Assembly: GCA_021397835.1 (NCBI GenBank)
Contig: JAJFZO010000882.1
Span: 1,488,001-1,552,000 of the forward strand
Direction: 5' to 3'
DNA: 64,000 bases
Source of the DNA: Moringa oleifera
Lineage: Eukaryota > Streptophyta > Magnoliopsida > Brassicales > Moringaceae
Position numbers and translations under genes: made by a program. Under the pieces are notes generated by a model. The model was not told where the DNA came from. It ran no database searches and saw only the letters and a list, made by a program, of their open reading frames with translations. Positions 1 through 11,399 of the stretch are shown piece by piece. Within the stretch, counting starts at the first letter, position 1; each line of letters opens with the position of its first letter.

Positions 1-1790
1 TCCCTAGTAATAAGCCCCTAATATGAGCTTTTATTTCCATTTGGACATTACAATTTCAATCCAATGTTTCTTGCCCCACCACCAACCTTTTCATGAATCA
101 CAATCTTATTAAGAACCTCACTCCTAGCTTGGACCCTATTCTGATCGTACTCGTGGCCATCCTATCGCCTAGCAATCAATTCCTCGCCCAACCTCATCGT
201 AGCTTCAATAGTTTCGTCGGGACCATTGTGCGCTAAGTCAATAATTCTTATTTTAACTCTATCGATGACCATCAGCTTAGGACGCCTCAGCATTACATCT
301 CGTAAGCCCAAATAAGAACTTGTTGAGAAAACAAAAAAAGAATTTAAAAAGTCTACTTTTGAAAGGTGCTATGAGTCACCTACTTTTATTCTATGAGAGA
401 GAAAAAAGGCCCATCAAGGCCCACCACACATGCGTGCGCATCACCACCATCATCTGTCTGGCCATACCGAGCCAAGCTGAGCCCGAATCTAAGCTTGAGC
501 TTAGTGGCACCTATATATTTTTTTATTATAATTGTTATTTTTTGGACCCACTTAACATAAACACATTAGCCTTCACTTTAGCATAAGAAATCGGGTCTCT
601 AGTTACCAGTACACCAGTTCATCCACCAATGTAACCACTTTGCTTGGTCAACATACAAAACACAGTGATGTGGCAAAATAGAAAGTCTTTACTACATGAC
701 ATGCATATAGGCACCTTATCTTTCCATGCTAGACCTCATCTTTTCATGTTGAACCTTATCCTCTCGTGAAAGCTTCCCTTGCATGTAGTATAAATATTCC
801 CTTCCTCTTACTCTCCAAATCACATCGAAGCATCCAGCTCTCTCCTTTCCTCCTCTCTTTCTTTCCTCCTCTCTCGCCTTCCTCCCCTCCCATTAGTCTT
901 TTATTTTTCTAGTCTTGAGTTTTATTTTTTTCAAAAATAAAATTTTATTTATTATTTATTTTATTTTATTTTGATTTCGAGCAAATTGAAAGATGCATAG
1001 TCTTTTTGGATCCCTACTGTGCATAAGAGATCCAAGATAGAAATATTTGGATTGTTTTATCCTAGAGACAAATGGGCTATAGACTACTACACACGAAAGG
1101 TAGAGTCGCAAAATGTATTAAAGAGAACGACCTATTTCGCAACTCAGTCTACTGAAATTTTAGTAATATCTTTCCTGTTTATGATTTATTTCAAGTGATA
1201 CAGTTAGCAACAGAACCAACCTTCATCTTGACAATGGCTGAAACCTTTTGTCTTTGCACATGTGGACGTAGTTGTGGCTGAGAGCTAAGATGAAGCTGCT
1301 AGCCAACGCGTGTCCATTGGCAATGGGTATGGCCGACCTAAAGAGAAAGACGAGGACGGCGATCAATGAGTAGAGCTTGGAGTCCGTGGGATGGATATAC
1401 GAACGAAGAGATTGGGCGCACGCGAGGTCAAAGGCGTTAGAAAAGAACTTGCCCACAGATGTAGTGATGAGAGCTGAGCATAGGGAGATTGGCTTTGCCT
1501 GAACTCAATTGAGATTTGACTTGATAGCATCAATCAGGATAAGGTTCAAATGGTGCTCGCCTAGTTCAGTTAGGGTTAAGATGAAGAGGTTGCCTTTCTT
1601 CTTTAAAGTGCACATCTCTCTCCCTCTCCTTCTCTCTCTGTGCAATTATACTCACAATTGAAACTTCGAGATAAAGAAGCAAAGAAAAAGTCAGTTTTAT
1701 CAACGGCAATCGGTTTCATTCAGTATATAAAAGTTTAAAATAATTGATCGTTGACTAATATATGAACCTTAAATAAAAAAGTAAATTCTC
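1..1790 (-). pseudogene. ECI1-like enoyl-CoA isomerase pseudogene, split by an LTR
   Basis: This is a degraded second copy of the intact isomerase gene at 5184-5903, in the same orientation. Similarity runs from the window edge through the 3' flank and coding part, and past the start codon into the promoter (about 1600-1790 matches about 5900-6055). Recognisable pieces include GKFFSNAFDLACAQS and FILALSHNYVHM. Damage seen directly: an in-frame stop (TGA, minus strand, 1505-1507), a deletion of about 60 bases near 1230-1240 relative to the intact copy, further small changes, and an 892-bp insertion at 321-1212. The C-terminal SKL codons are altered. The copy may begin left of the window. It cannot make a working enzyme. 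Pseudogene status is certain; the exact outer borders are approximate. Confidence 0.9.
321..1212 (+). mobile_element. Solo LTR of an LTR retrotransposon
   Basis: Comparing the pseudogene with its intact sister shows foreign DNA exactly here. It starts TGTTG and ends CAACA, the TG...CA inverted ends expected of an LTR. It is flanked by GAACT (316-320) and GAACC (1213-1217), a 5-bp target duplication with one mismatch. A TATA-like TATAAAT lies near 789-795, followed by a pyrimidine-rich leader, as in LTR promoters. No gag-pol, primer-binding site or second LTR is present, so this looks like a solo LTR left by LTR-LTR recombination. The superfamily (Copia or Gypsy) cannot be told. A short frame inside it (320-586) is not regarded as a gene. 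Confidence 0.8.
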
Positions 1791-2899
1791 AAAATTGTCA
1801 CCAACTCAACCATGGTTTACACATGACTAGTTTTTGTTTGCTATCTCTTATAAGTTCTTTTTCTTTTTCTCTTTATGTAAAAGTTATTTTTATAAAAAAA
1901 AAACTAATTTTACGTTCAAGTCCATCATTTTATCATGATAAAGTAGTTGAAGTAACATTTTTATTATCAATCTGATTGGATTTCTTACAATAACAGAAAA
2001 TTTACTTTTCTCCATGAATCATAAATTTTGAAGTTTTTCACTTATTAATTTGATTGTATTTGAAATATGCCTTTACTTTTTCATTGATCTTATCCAAACA
2101 TCATATATAGGTGTTGCACCAATATAATACCACCAATTCATAGCCATGTTTTTCCACCATACTGTAGTGACATTTTCACACCAAATTATTGGATCAATTG
2201 TACTATCCCATTATATTATTGATCAAATTTTGCACCCAATCAGAGAAACATCGTTTCGTATTATTAAGTTTGTCATATTTTTGCATAACTACGTTATCGT
2301 ATATTTACATTTTTTTTTTATAAATTTGTATTATATTTTTATGTTAAACTTATTTATATTATTTTTATTTTGATTATAAGGAGAAGTTATCATGAGTTTT
2401 AACATCTTACAGCAAAACTAAAGAAAAATAAAAAAGAATCAAAGTTTTCAAGGTTTAATTTGATTTGATTTATGTTTAATTATTGAAAATCGTTCAATTA
2501 TTCATGAAATTGATTTTTTAAAGTTTGATACATTAAAAAAATTAAATTTAGTTGATAGTGAATTATTAAGTTTTTATATTTTTAAAAAATATTAAATACT
2601 TTCAAAATTTTAAAAAATCATTATTAGCAACGAATTTATGTCCATTTGTTAAATTTTATCATTAATTTATCATTAAATTAAAAAATTAATTTTATTAAAA
2701 ATTTATTGTCAATTTATTGCTAAAATTTTGTAACTATTTTAGCATACTCAATTGTATATAGTAGTTCAAGTGAAAACTAATCAAACTCAGATTGAGATAA
2801 CATGCGATGATAGAATTTTTTATGCAGCTTCATGACAATTATATTCACAAATATTCATGGATATGGTGCCCCTAAATGTTGCTTCATGAATATATGAAC
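1791..2899. other. AT-rich spacer, no gene seen
   Basis: Very AT-rich DNA between the pseudogene and the decayed MULE. The frame at 2146-2373 is low-complexity, F/I/L/Y-rich and has no family resemblance. Nothing functional is recognised. Confidence 0.5.
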
Positions 2900-4560
2900 A
2901 CATAAGATATGATATAGAAAAGGCTAAAATTTAATGACCGCAAAGTATGACCATTTTTATTCTTGCACCGATAATAACCAAGTGAATGAAGTTGTACCTA
3001 TTTGTAGTTTTAAATCTCTTATAATTGCCATAATCTAGGTACGGAGTAAATGTGTCTACACAATAATAATCATTAAAATATGGTCATTATTTTAAATGTG
3101 ATGATGCTATGGATTATGATGTTGAATGTGAATATCCAATTCCTAATGCTTAGAGAACCGAAAAAGAAATCATTGACAATTTTTTTGAAATTGCTCAGAA
3201 GAATCATGTTGAAGAAAATCATAATCAGAATCAAACTTATCATGATTTGAACTATGTACTTACTTATAAGAAAGACTCAATGCTAATCCAAATAATGTTT
3301 ATAGATGTTTATCAATTCTTGGTGTTGAATTGTTTAGTATTAATAAGGTGCTTGTCACAAGCTTAGTGAATCCTGCTCATGCCCTAGTTAGAAGTAATGT
3401 TTTCTCAAATAAGAAAGAATTTAAGCAGATTTTGAGATTGTTTGCTTCGATTAAGAATTTTAAGTTTAGAGATATCAAATTCAACAAAAAAAATTTTATA
3501 AGTTGCTTGCACGAAGCTTGTGATAAAAATTTCAAACTCAAGATGGGTCATTCTGTCTAATTAGAGGGAGTGATTTGACTCATACTTGTATGATTGAAGA
3601 AGTTCATCAAAAATATCATCAAGGTAGCATTGTCATCATAGGAAAGGTTACGGTTTAAAGGTTAGAGGTAAAATGGTTGCATAATAATACCAAAAAATAT
3701 AATTAACAATATGAAAGAGATGTATGATATTTAATTCTTTACAATAAAGCTTGGTAGTCAAAAGAATGTGCATTGTTTTTAACATGTGGTAAACCCAATT
3801 AAATTATATCAACAATCATCTTCATATTGTTATATGTTGTAATAATGTAATCTTGATGCTATTATCGAGATACTTACAGATTGTTAGAATTTTTTTCAAT
3901 ACTTAGTTAATTATTAAAGAGTTTTCATTTAGTAGCTAAGCCAAAAAATGCAATTAATGGAACTAATTTACAAGGTCAATATAATAACATCAAGTTTGTG
4001 ACAACATGCAAGAATAAGAATGAACAAATATATCTTTTGGCTTTTGGACATGGTAATTCTGAAAGTAATAAATTGTGACATTGTTTTCTTTTTCAACTAA
4101 ATAAAATCATCGATTCCATTAAAAATTTCTATTTATATAGTAGAAATTTTAGCATTATTAATGCTATTGCATTAATATTTTGTCAAGCTACACATTATTT
4201 GTGTTCTTACAATATGGTACAAAACATAAAGAATAGATTCAACAAGAAAGATATGTTAAAACTATTTTACAAACCAATAAGGCTTGAATAGCAAGCAAAT
4301 CACCTTACCACATTTACATATGTAATGAAAAAAAAAAATGACCACTTATTTATTAACCCAAAAAATAGTATCAAGTGAAGACCTCCAACATCAAAGAAAA
4401 TTTTAATTCTTATCTTCGATTTGCGCATAATTTATTCGTTATGACCCTAGCTGATTTTGCTAGAGACACGATACAATATTGATTTTTAGACCTCCATAAA
4501 AAACATAAATATTATAGTTACACTTGGGCGAATAGGTTCATAATATGTTAAATGGTCAAT
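2900..4560 (+). mobile_element. Decayed Mutator-like (MULE) transposase
   Basis: Reading the plus strand across frames gives an ordered series of MuDR/FAR1-type transposase motifs. An N-terminal DNA-binding block with VFSNKKEFKQIL lies near 3400. A piece resembling the family's HtC motif (SDLTHTC) lies near 3570-3590. The catalytic-domain start with NGTNLQGQYNN, followed by LLAFGHGNSES, lies near 3950-4070. A block matching the SDRh..i.a....f..A.H..C segment lies near 4130-4200, and a C-terminal segment with LADFARDTIQYW near 4440-4490. Stops and frameshifts interrupt every block, so it is inactive. Only 3330-3560 remains as an uninterrupted frame. Terminal inverted repeats and target duplications were not found, so the outer limits are guesses. 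It lies between the two ECI1 copies. The family call rests on motif order, not on a search. Confidence 0.7.
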
Positions 4561-5140
4561 AAAAAACTTTGCAACAAATGATCATTTTCACATCTAAATA
4601 AAAAAAAATTTAATAAAATATCAAATAAAAAATTGATAGTAAATTTTTGAAACGTGTATTGATAATAAGTTTTAAATTGATATATTATTTTTGCAATAAG
4701 ATAATATTTTTACATACCCATATTTTTATGTTATTTATTAAATTATATTAATATCTTATTATTTTATAATTCTATTATAGAAAATAAAATATAAATTTTA
4801 TATATTTATTTGTAAATTATTACAAACTAGAGTTATCTAACTATCATATATTCTAAACTTAGTCACTTTGTTGATGATAAATTTACAGAAAAAGATCCTC
4901 CATAAAGTCAAATAAAAAATTATTGTTTAGCCATTAATAATTATTTATATGAATACCATAATGCGTTTTATAAATAAATCCATCTTAAAGTAATTATTTA
5001 GACAAAACATTAAACTAAATGATTTATGTTATAGAATGTAAGAGTAATACATTCTTCTTTGTTTATTTTTCTTGTTTTCCTTTACACCTTCACTAATTTT
5101 CCTTTTAATACAAAGCATAAACATTAAAATAACTCAATAT
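4561..5140. other. AT-rich spacer, no gene seen
   Basis: AT-rich DNA between the MULE relic and the 3' flank of the intact isomerase gene. No coding or RNA signal was recognised. The last part probably includes the isomerase 3' untranslated region. Confidence 0.4.
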
Positions 5141-5183
5141 TTATTAATAAGCCCATAAATGAGCTTTTATTTTGATGCGGTCA

Positions 5184-5903
5184 TCAGAGCTTCGATCCAG
5201 TGCTACTGACCCCACCATCAACTGCTTCGTCAGACTCAATTTTATTAATAACCTTAGTCCAAGCTACAGCCCGATTCTGACCGTACACGTATCCATCCCA
5301 TTTCCTCGCAACCAATTCCTCGCCCAACATAACCGCAGCCTCAACGGTCTCCTCGGGACCATCGTGGGCCGAATCCACAATTCCCATTTTCAACCCATCC
5401 ATGGCGGTCAGCTTAGGAGCTCTCAGCACTATATCTCGCCAGGCCGAAGGCGAACCGACCTTCATCTTGACGATGGCAATGAACCACTCCGGGATGACGA
5501 GCCCGATATCCAGCTCGCTCATGTAGAGAAACCCTCTGTCTTTGCGCATGAGGACATAGTCGTGGCTGAGAGCTAAGATGAAGCCGGCGGCCGATGCATG
5601 TCCATTGACAGCGGCTATGGTCGGCATAGGAAGGGAGACAAGGTCGACAATGAGAGCGCGGAGCTTGGATTCCATGAGCTGGAGACGGGGACGGGAGGAC
5701 TGGGCCCAGGCAAGGTCGAAGCCATTGGAGAAGAACTTGCCCTCGGAAGTAGTGATCAGAGCCGAGCAGGGAGAGACCGGCTCCTCTCGAACTCGGCTGA
5801 GAGTTGACCTAATAGCATCGATCAGGGAAGGGTTCAGACGGTGCTCGCCTGGTCCCGTTAGGGTTAAGATGAAGAGGTTGCCTCTCTTCTCCAAAGTGCA
5901 CAT
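5184..5903 (-). CDS. ECI1: Peroxisomal enoyl-CoA delta isomerase (ECI1 type)
   Basis: Predicted to shift the double bond of cis-3 or trans-3 enoyl-CoA to trans-2 so that unsaturated fatty acids can pass through peroxisomal beta-oxidation. It is an intronless frame of 239 residues, close to the usual 240 of plant ECI proteins. The crotonase fold is visible: GKFFSNGFDLA (about 55-65) forms the first oxyanion-hole region, AAVNGHASAAGFILALSHDY (about 97-116) the second, and GFLYMSELDIGL (about 124-135) is the conserved segment downstream. The C-terminus is SKL, a canonical peroxisome signal (PTS1). The frame opens further upstream, but the start MCTLEK at 5903 matches the family, and the extra residues are encoded by a GA-repeat leader. 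Monofunctional isomerase is preferred over hydratase on overall family resemblance. The dead tandem copy is at 1-1790. Confidence 0.92.
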   Translation of the reverse strand: MCTLEKRGNLFILTLTGPGEHRLNPSLIDAIRSTLSRVREEPVSPCSALITTSEGKFFSNGFDLAWAQSSRPRLQLMESKLRALIVDLVSLPMPTIAAVNGHASAAGFILALSHDYVLMRKDRGFLYMSELDIGLVIPEWFIAIVKMKVGSPSAWRDIVLRAPKLTAMDGLKMGIVDSAHDGPEETVEAAVMLGEELVARKWDGYVYGQNRAVAWTKVINKIESDEAVDGGVSSTGSKL

Positions 5904-6055
5904 CTCTCTCTCTCTCTCTGTAATTGTCTTCAAAGTTGGAACTTGCAGACAGGGAAGCGAAGGGAAAGTCAGCTTTTTGTAGCTGTTCAGTGTGCGAAAG
6001 TTTCAAATAATTGACCGTTGACCAATGTGAAGGCTAAATAAATAAAATGCAAAAG

Positions 6056-7690
6056 ACTCCTAATTGGCTAAGTAAGAAATAAATATGACCTGAGGAGTAT
6101 TAAATCAACCAAATTTCAAAATTTTCCTGAATAAAAATTCTGTCCCTATCCAGGGTCAATACCTAGGCAAGCCTGGTGAATCCGAGCGGAAGGGCCAATG
6201 CTGCAGTTGTGCAGATGACAATCGGCCGACGTGGCCTGATTGGTGACATTACAATTCCGGCAAATTATTCCAGCTTTCATTTGGGCAGTGACCGGCAGAG
6301 GGAATGAATGGAACATGTATTTTCTAAAAATAAATAAAACATTTTTTATTAAATTTAATTCAATTAAATTAAATATAAATTAATTTTTACATATTTGATT
6401 CATTAAATAGTAAATAATTAAATAATTTTAAAGATTAGCATATCTTTTAATTAAATTTATCATAGTTTAATTATTTTTTATTAAAATGATAACAGTTGAT
6501 AAATATTTTATTATAATAATTTATTTTAAGGTAATATTATTTAAAATCTTAAATTTTATTTTTTTTCTTTCAAATCAAACCTTAACTTTTAACACATATT
6601 TAAATAAATCTTAATTCATTAATTTTTAACTAAATTAAACCTTGATTCAAAATAATTAGAAAAAATTAAAGATTTTTTATTATTAAAATAATAAAAAAAA
6701 CTATTTAAATAGATTCTATACTTTATTTTGATTTTATTTATCAAATTTTTAAAAAAATTCAACTAATTAACTATTTTTATGAATTTTTTAAATTTTTGAT
6801 AGCATAATTTTTTAAAAAAATATTTTTAGTACTAAAAATATATTGAATTTTTTTAAAAAAATGATAGTTTGAATATTTTTTATATATGTAAAAAATTATA
6901 AATCAAAATTTTTTGTAAAATATCTTTAAATTAAATATTTTAATATTTAAATTTTTAATAAAATTTAATTTAAAAAAATAAAATGTCAAAATTTATATAG
7001 ATATATTTTCAAAGTAAATGTTGATTGGAAAGAGAATAAAATTTAATTTTAAAATGATATTTATTTTTATTTTAAAATTATATTAATTAAATAATATATC
7101 AAAATTAATTTTTTATTTTTAAATATTAATCTTGTTAAAAAATAATATCAATATTACTTAATATTTTAATAATGATAATCTTATTTTTTTTGTAAATTAT
7201 TAAAAAAATAAGAAAACCAAGGATAAAGAGAAAAAAATGAAGTTATTATAATTATATTTATATGATAATAATGTAACAACTTTTTAAGGTACATTAGAAA
7301 TAAAAATAATAATAATTATTACTTATTTTTATGAACTAATTATTTTGAAAGTTTATTTTAAAATTATTATTTCAAATTTAAAAAAATAAAAACTCATTAA
7401 AAAATGTAATTTTTAATTAAAACAAAACAAATATTAAAAAATAATCTCATTTGAAATAAAGTAATAATATTGTAAATAACCTAAAATACTTGATCATTTA
7501 CTTTTATTACACAGATAATCTTACCTGAAAAATAATAGCACAGGTAACCCAATAAATGCAAAGTTAACAGTAAAAATACATATAAATCTTGCTTTTTCCT
7601 GGGAGTGGAGGCAGGGAGAATTTGAATTCAGATTAAAAAATATATATATATTTTTTTTATCTTTTTCAACTGAGTAACTTTCAGATTGGT
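6056..7690. repeat. AT-rich spacer with dispersed repeat (6540-7010)
   Basis: About 6060-6320 is more GC-balanced and is probably the isomerase promoter. From 6330 on it is almost pure A/T. The part at 6540-7010 resembles sequences near 32330, 38080, 43990, 47010, 58080 and 59330, and shares the phrase around a short 'gatagtttgaatatttttta' core. It is classed as a diffuse family of unknown origin. No gene was seen up to the ACR gene's 3' end. Confidence 0.4.
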
Positions 7691-7950
7691 GGGAATGCAT
7701 AACTTGAACAAAGGCTTAAGCTCTTTGCTCTCTTCATCCAAAATGAAAATCTCCCTTTTATTGGCATGAATTTAAGGCATGAATTTAAGACAACATACTT
7801 TCAGATATAAAATTTACAATGGCTAGTCTCACAACTCTGGAAGAGAGTCTTCTCTGCAAGACTGGGGGACTTTCTTCAGTCCATTGTGAACAAAGGCACC
7901 CTCATTAGGCAGTGTTATTGAATTTGATCCGACTGGAGATGTAAGTCAGC

Positions 7951-10782
7951 TCACCATCCCATCAGTGCTCTCGTGACTCTGTCCACAATCTGACTTCTAG
8001 CTCTGCTGCTTGCAATGGGGAATTCACGGCTTTCATCCAGAAGAAATCTGTAGACTTCCCACTGGCGATCTAAGGTCGAGTGCCTTGCAATTTCAGCCTG
8101 TAAAACAACAACAAAGATTGAGTGGTGTTTGTTTCTGGAAAAAAGTTTACCCCAAATGACAGATGATAAATGGACCTTACCGAGAAAATGCATATTCGTA
8201 GCTCTTTTAGAGCCAAAGTCACATCATAGAAGACTCGAGGTCTTCCTTTTCCAGATAACTCAACTGGATTAGCAACCAAAAGTTCAGTATCTGGGCCTCG
8301 GTTTGCTATAATTACTCTCAATGGGTGAAGCATCTCCTCCTTTAAACGAGAACACAGAGCTATCTGTTGCTTAGGATCCAAGATCTTCTTCCCATCTGTT
8401 TGCCGAATAAACAGGTCCATATTCCGATAGCCTTTGACACTTGAGGAGAATCTACCATAAGCGATCTAAATGAGAAAACAGCGAGTATTTTTCAGTAAAC
8501 AACCAGTTTCAAGCGCTCAATGAACCATATATTGTCAAAAGAAAATCAACAAAGGAAGAAATGCATGTCATTTCCATATTCAGGTAGAAGTGAAAACAAA
8601 TGATGGCTACGGCTTGAGATAAAATCTAAACAAGGGACAGTCAGACTGCTTAAACACGCAAATACTAATTTGAATTACTACTTATACGAGAACCTAAGAC
8701 CAAGAAAAGCAACCTTCGTATACAGAACAATTTTTTCAAGATGGCTACGATCAAGCCTTTGAGTGCCTTAATAATAGTAGTGACCAAGGAAAGATGCATA
8801 ACAGGAAGCTGAAGACCAAGTACCTGAATATTGCAGTCCTTTGAAGTTCTCAAAATGTCATAAAACAGGCCTTTCTGATCAATACACTGTATCTGAAGCA
8901 AAGTATGAGCCGGACTCAACAGATTATCCACTGTAACAGTGACTTTCTTTGCAGCTTTTGTATCTGATCTGGGTGCTTGTGAACTGCCTTCTTTGCCTGA
9001 CTGCTCGGAGCAAAACAATTCTTCTGCTGTTGCTGGTGGGAGGGAAGAGAACCCCTGCAGACTTTCATACTCAGGCCCCGCCAACTCAAGTTCACAGCTA
9101 ATACAATAATCTTGAAAGACAGTAATCAGATGTTGACAGGTATCATCACGCCTCTGCTTTGTGTGTAAAAGCTCCCTGAAAAAAGATTGCCAAATAACGA
9201 AGTCAGTTAACACCTGATGGTAGATAACCAACAATTCAACCTCTAGGGAAACAATTTTGATTGTCCTGGAGCTATGCTTGGGTGGCAAAACGGTGGGGAA
9301 AAATAGGTGAGATCTGTAAGTTCCTCACAGTCCAAATCCAAACCAACAAACAAAATAAGCACCATACACTGTCACATCTTTGTACACAATACACGCAATC
9401 AATACATCTTTTTTTCCAGTCTTGAATCAAAGCCAAAAGGCTTCATGTCTGGCTGCATAAGGTCGTACCATCTAATCTGCCCACTTTTGTTTTCAGATTA
9501 AGTTTTGTTTATGCCATGGACTGTAAAAACAATCAACAAGACAAGGGCCTTAACTACCCAGCCTAATGAAAATACTAATCAAATGAAGGAAAAGAGGAAG
9601 ATTTATCATACTGGTTGCAGAAATAACAAATCATGACACTGGTAAGTCCTTTCTCAGAGACACAACAGTGAATATGTCGACAAGGAGACATATAAAGCCA
9701 ATATAACATCAATATAAGCGCAACATCTAGCACTAAAAACCCACATAAATAAAATAGTAAGCAACCAATAACTAGCTATGAAATCTACGTACCAATTCCC
9801 ACCTGTCTTAAAACTGAAATTGAAAGAAACCGCAGACAATCTCAGTACAACAATTGGTAAAGAAACTGCAGGTCAAGAAAAACCTATCACTCTATAAATG
9901 AGAATTTGTGTTTGGGAAGTACCCATCTAGTGCAAATAATATACTTCCAGACATCAAGTTTACTATTCATAAAATGCAAGCGCTAAACATATGAGCTATA
10001 AAATCGCACAATTTACACTGCAAAATTTAATGCAAACAAACTTACATTCCATCTGTTATGAAGAATAGGTCCAATACCCTGCCATCTGGTTTTGTCATAA
10101 CTTTCAATCTTTGAATGGTGAGTTCAAGCTCAGTGAGAACTTTTGTAACATCTACACACCAACAGGAAACCCATATCAGAACAATATTGACAGGAAAATA
10201 AAACATTATAATGACAAGCCAGAGAACCAAAATATATGTGTCATTACTTAGTTACCATGTAGCAATCCTTTTTGGTCGAGACAAACAAACTTCAACAGAT
10301 ACAGAGGAGGAATTGGAGGGTTTCTGGGCGGCTGGTTGTAATAAAATGAAACCATAAAGGAAGGGCACACTGATAAAAGCCGACTCTTCAAGTTTTCCCA
10401 TTCCACTTTATGCGAGCTACTACGCGGAACAACCCAGAAGACTATGTAACACCATCTCCCATCTGTTGAAAAATCTACACCGTGGAATAATTCAAAGATA
10501 AGTCACCAAAGCTCACGTAAATTGAGAAGAAAAACAGCATTAAAAATTCATCAAATTTGTCAACATGAAGAAAAACAGATCTACTGTGTGTTACGGGTAC
10601 ACTTATATGTACACGTCCGTTAAGGTACCTGCTCGGGTAATAGATAGACCGAACTCGAGAAAGATTCTGCACAGATCGCATCCGAGGCCGGGCTTATCGG
10701 GGCAATTGACGGTGACGACCGTGGGCTCGCCGGGGCTCCTCCCTAGCTGGACCAACACGGCATCGTCGCAGGAGATACCCAT
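7951..10782 (-). CDS. ACR10: ACT domain-repeat protein (ACR9/ACR10 type)
   Basis: Six coding exons on the minus strand: 10629-10782, 10256-10474, 10046-10151, 8824-9175, 8181-8465 and 7951-8097. They have GT-AG borders and join in one frame to 420 residues; Arabidopsis ACR9/10 have about 410. ACT domains are ligand-binding folds of amino-acid-sensing proteins. ACR proteins are plant-specific and consist mainly of ACT repeats with no catalytic domain, so this is presumed to be a sensor or regulator. Visible landmarks: VVTVNCPDKPGLGCDLCRI (about 22-40, first ACT), the second ACT with LLHDVTKVLTELELTIQRLK, LLQIQCIDQKGLFYDILRT (third), and NPVELSGKGRPRVFYDVTLA (fourth). It ends ALMGW. The choice between ACR9 and ACR10 is by feel: the serine/alanine-rich linker with LPPATAEELF favours ACR10. 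The start at 10782 gives MGISCDDAV, matching the MGI..DDVV start of the family. Confidence 0.93.
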
Positions 10783-11018
10783 TTCTGAGGCAGAAATGAA
10801 ATTACCGCAATATTCTAAGAGATACGATTGGTTCGGAGGTATGAGTCGGGAAGTCGCCGACTTCCGGGCTATTTAGTTGCCCTTGAGAGGGCACGAAGCT
10901 GTGTGGCGGCTGTGAGCCGCGGCGGTGAGATTAGACATTTTCCCTTCCTGTGGACACCAGGGGAGGGCTTTTTGAGGCAGCTGTCGGTTTTAGAAACGGG
11001 TCCCACTAGCCGTCATGT

Positions 11019-11048
11019 CCACGTCAGCGTGGTCCCGTGGGGCCACGT
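11019..11048. promoter_or_regulatory. ACGT-core motifs upstream of the ACR gene
   Basis: CCACGTCA (11019-11026) and GCCACGTA (11042-11048) are ACGT-core sites of the kind bound by plant bZIP factors. They lie about 240-270 bp upstream of the ACR start codon in a GC-richer patch. A role in driving the ACR gene is inferred from position only. Confidence 0.35.
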
Positions 11049-11399
11049 ACCTGCAGGACGTTGTGGTAACTTCCCGCTCGAAATGGAATTCCGTCGTGCG
11101 GTGTTAGGTTGGTTTCGTACGGTCAAAAGTGATCCCACTGAATTTTACAAAATTATAGAAAATAAATTACGTTTTCATGTAATGACCGAAACGCCCTCGG
11201 ATATATAAAGAATGTTTAAGGCAACTGATCATCGTGGGACTGTGTCAGCGGGACATTGGAAAATCATTAAAGACAAAGATGACGAGATCACAGCTCACCC
11301 TTGGCAGCTCCTGACCGTCGGATCAGAATTCCGATTGGCGATTTGTAGTGGTGCGATCTAAGCCAACGTGGACAAGGTTTGGCTGCCACAAACTTTTTG

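Noticed and set aside
320..586. 88-codon frame at the left of the LTR
   Set aside because: It lies within the solo LTR and shows no gag or other retrotransposon protein feature.
5172..5982. Plus-strand frames opposite the isomerase gene
   Set aside because: Shadows of the intact minus-strand gene, with no recognisable protein features.
10828..11208. 126-codon plus-strand frame upstream of the ACR gene
   Set aside because: Lies in a GC-richer promoter patch; composition explains it, and there is no domain or conserved start.
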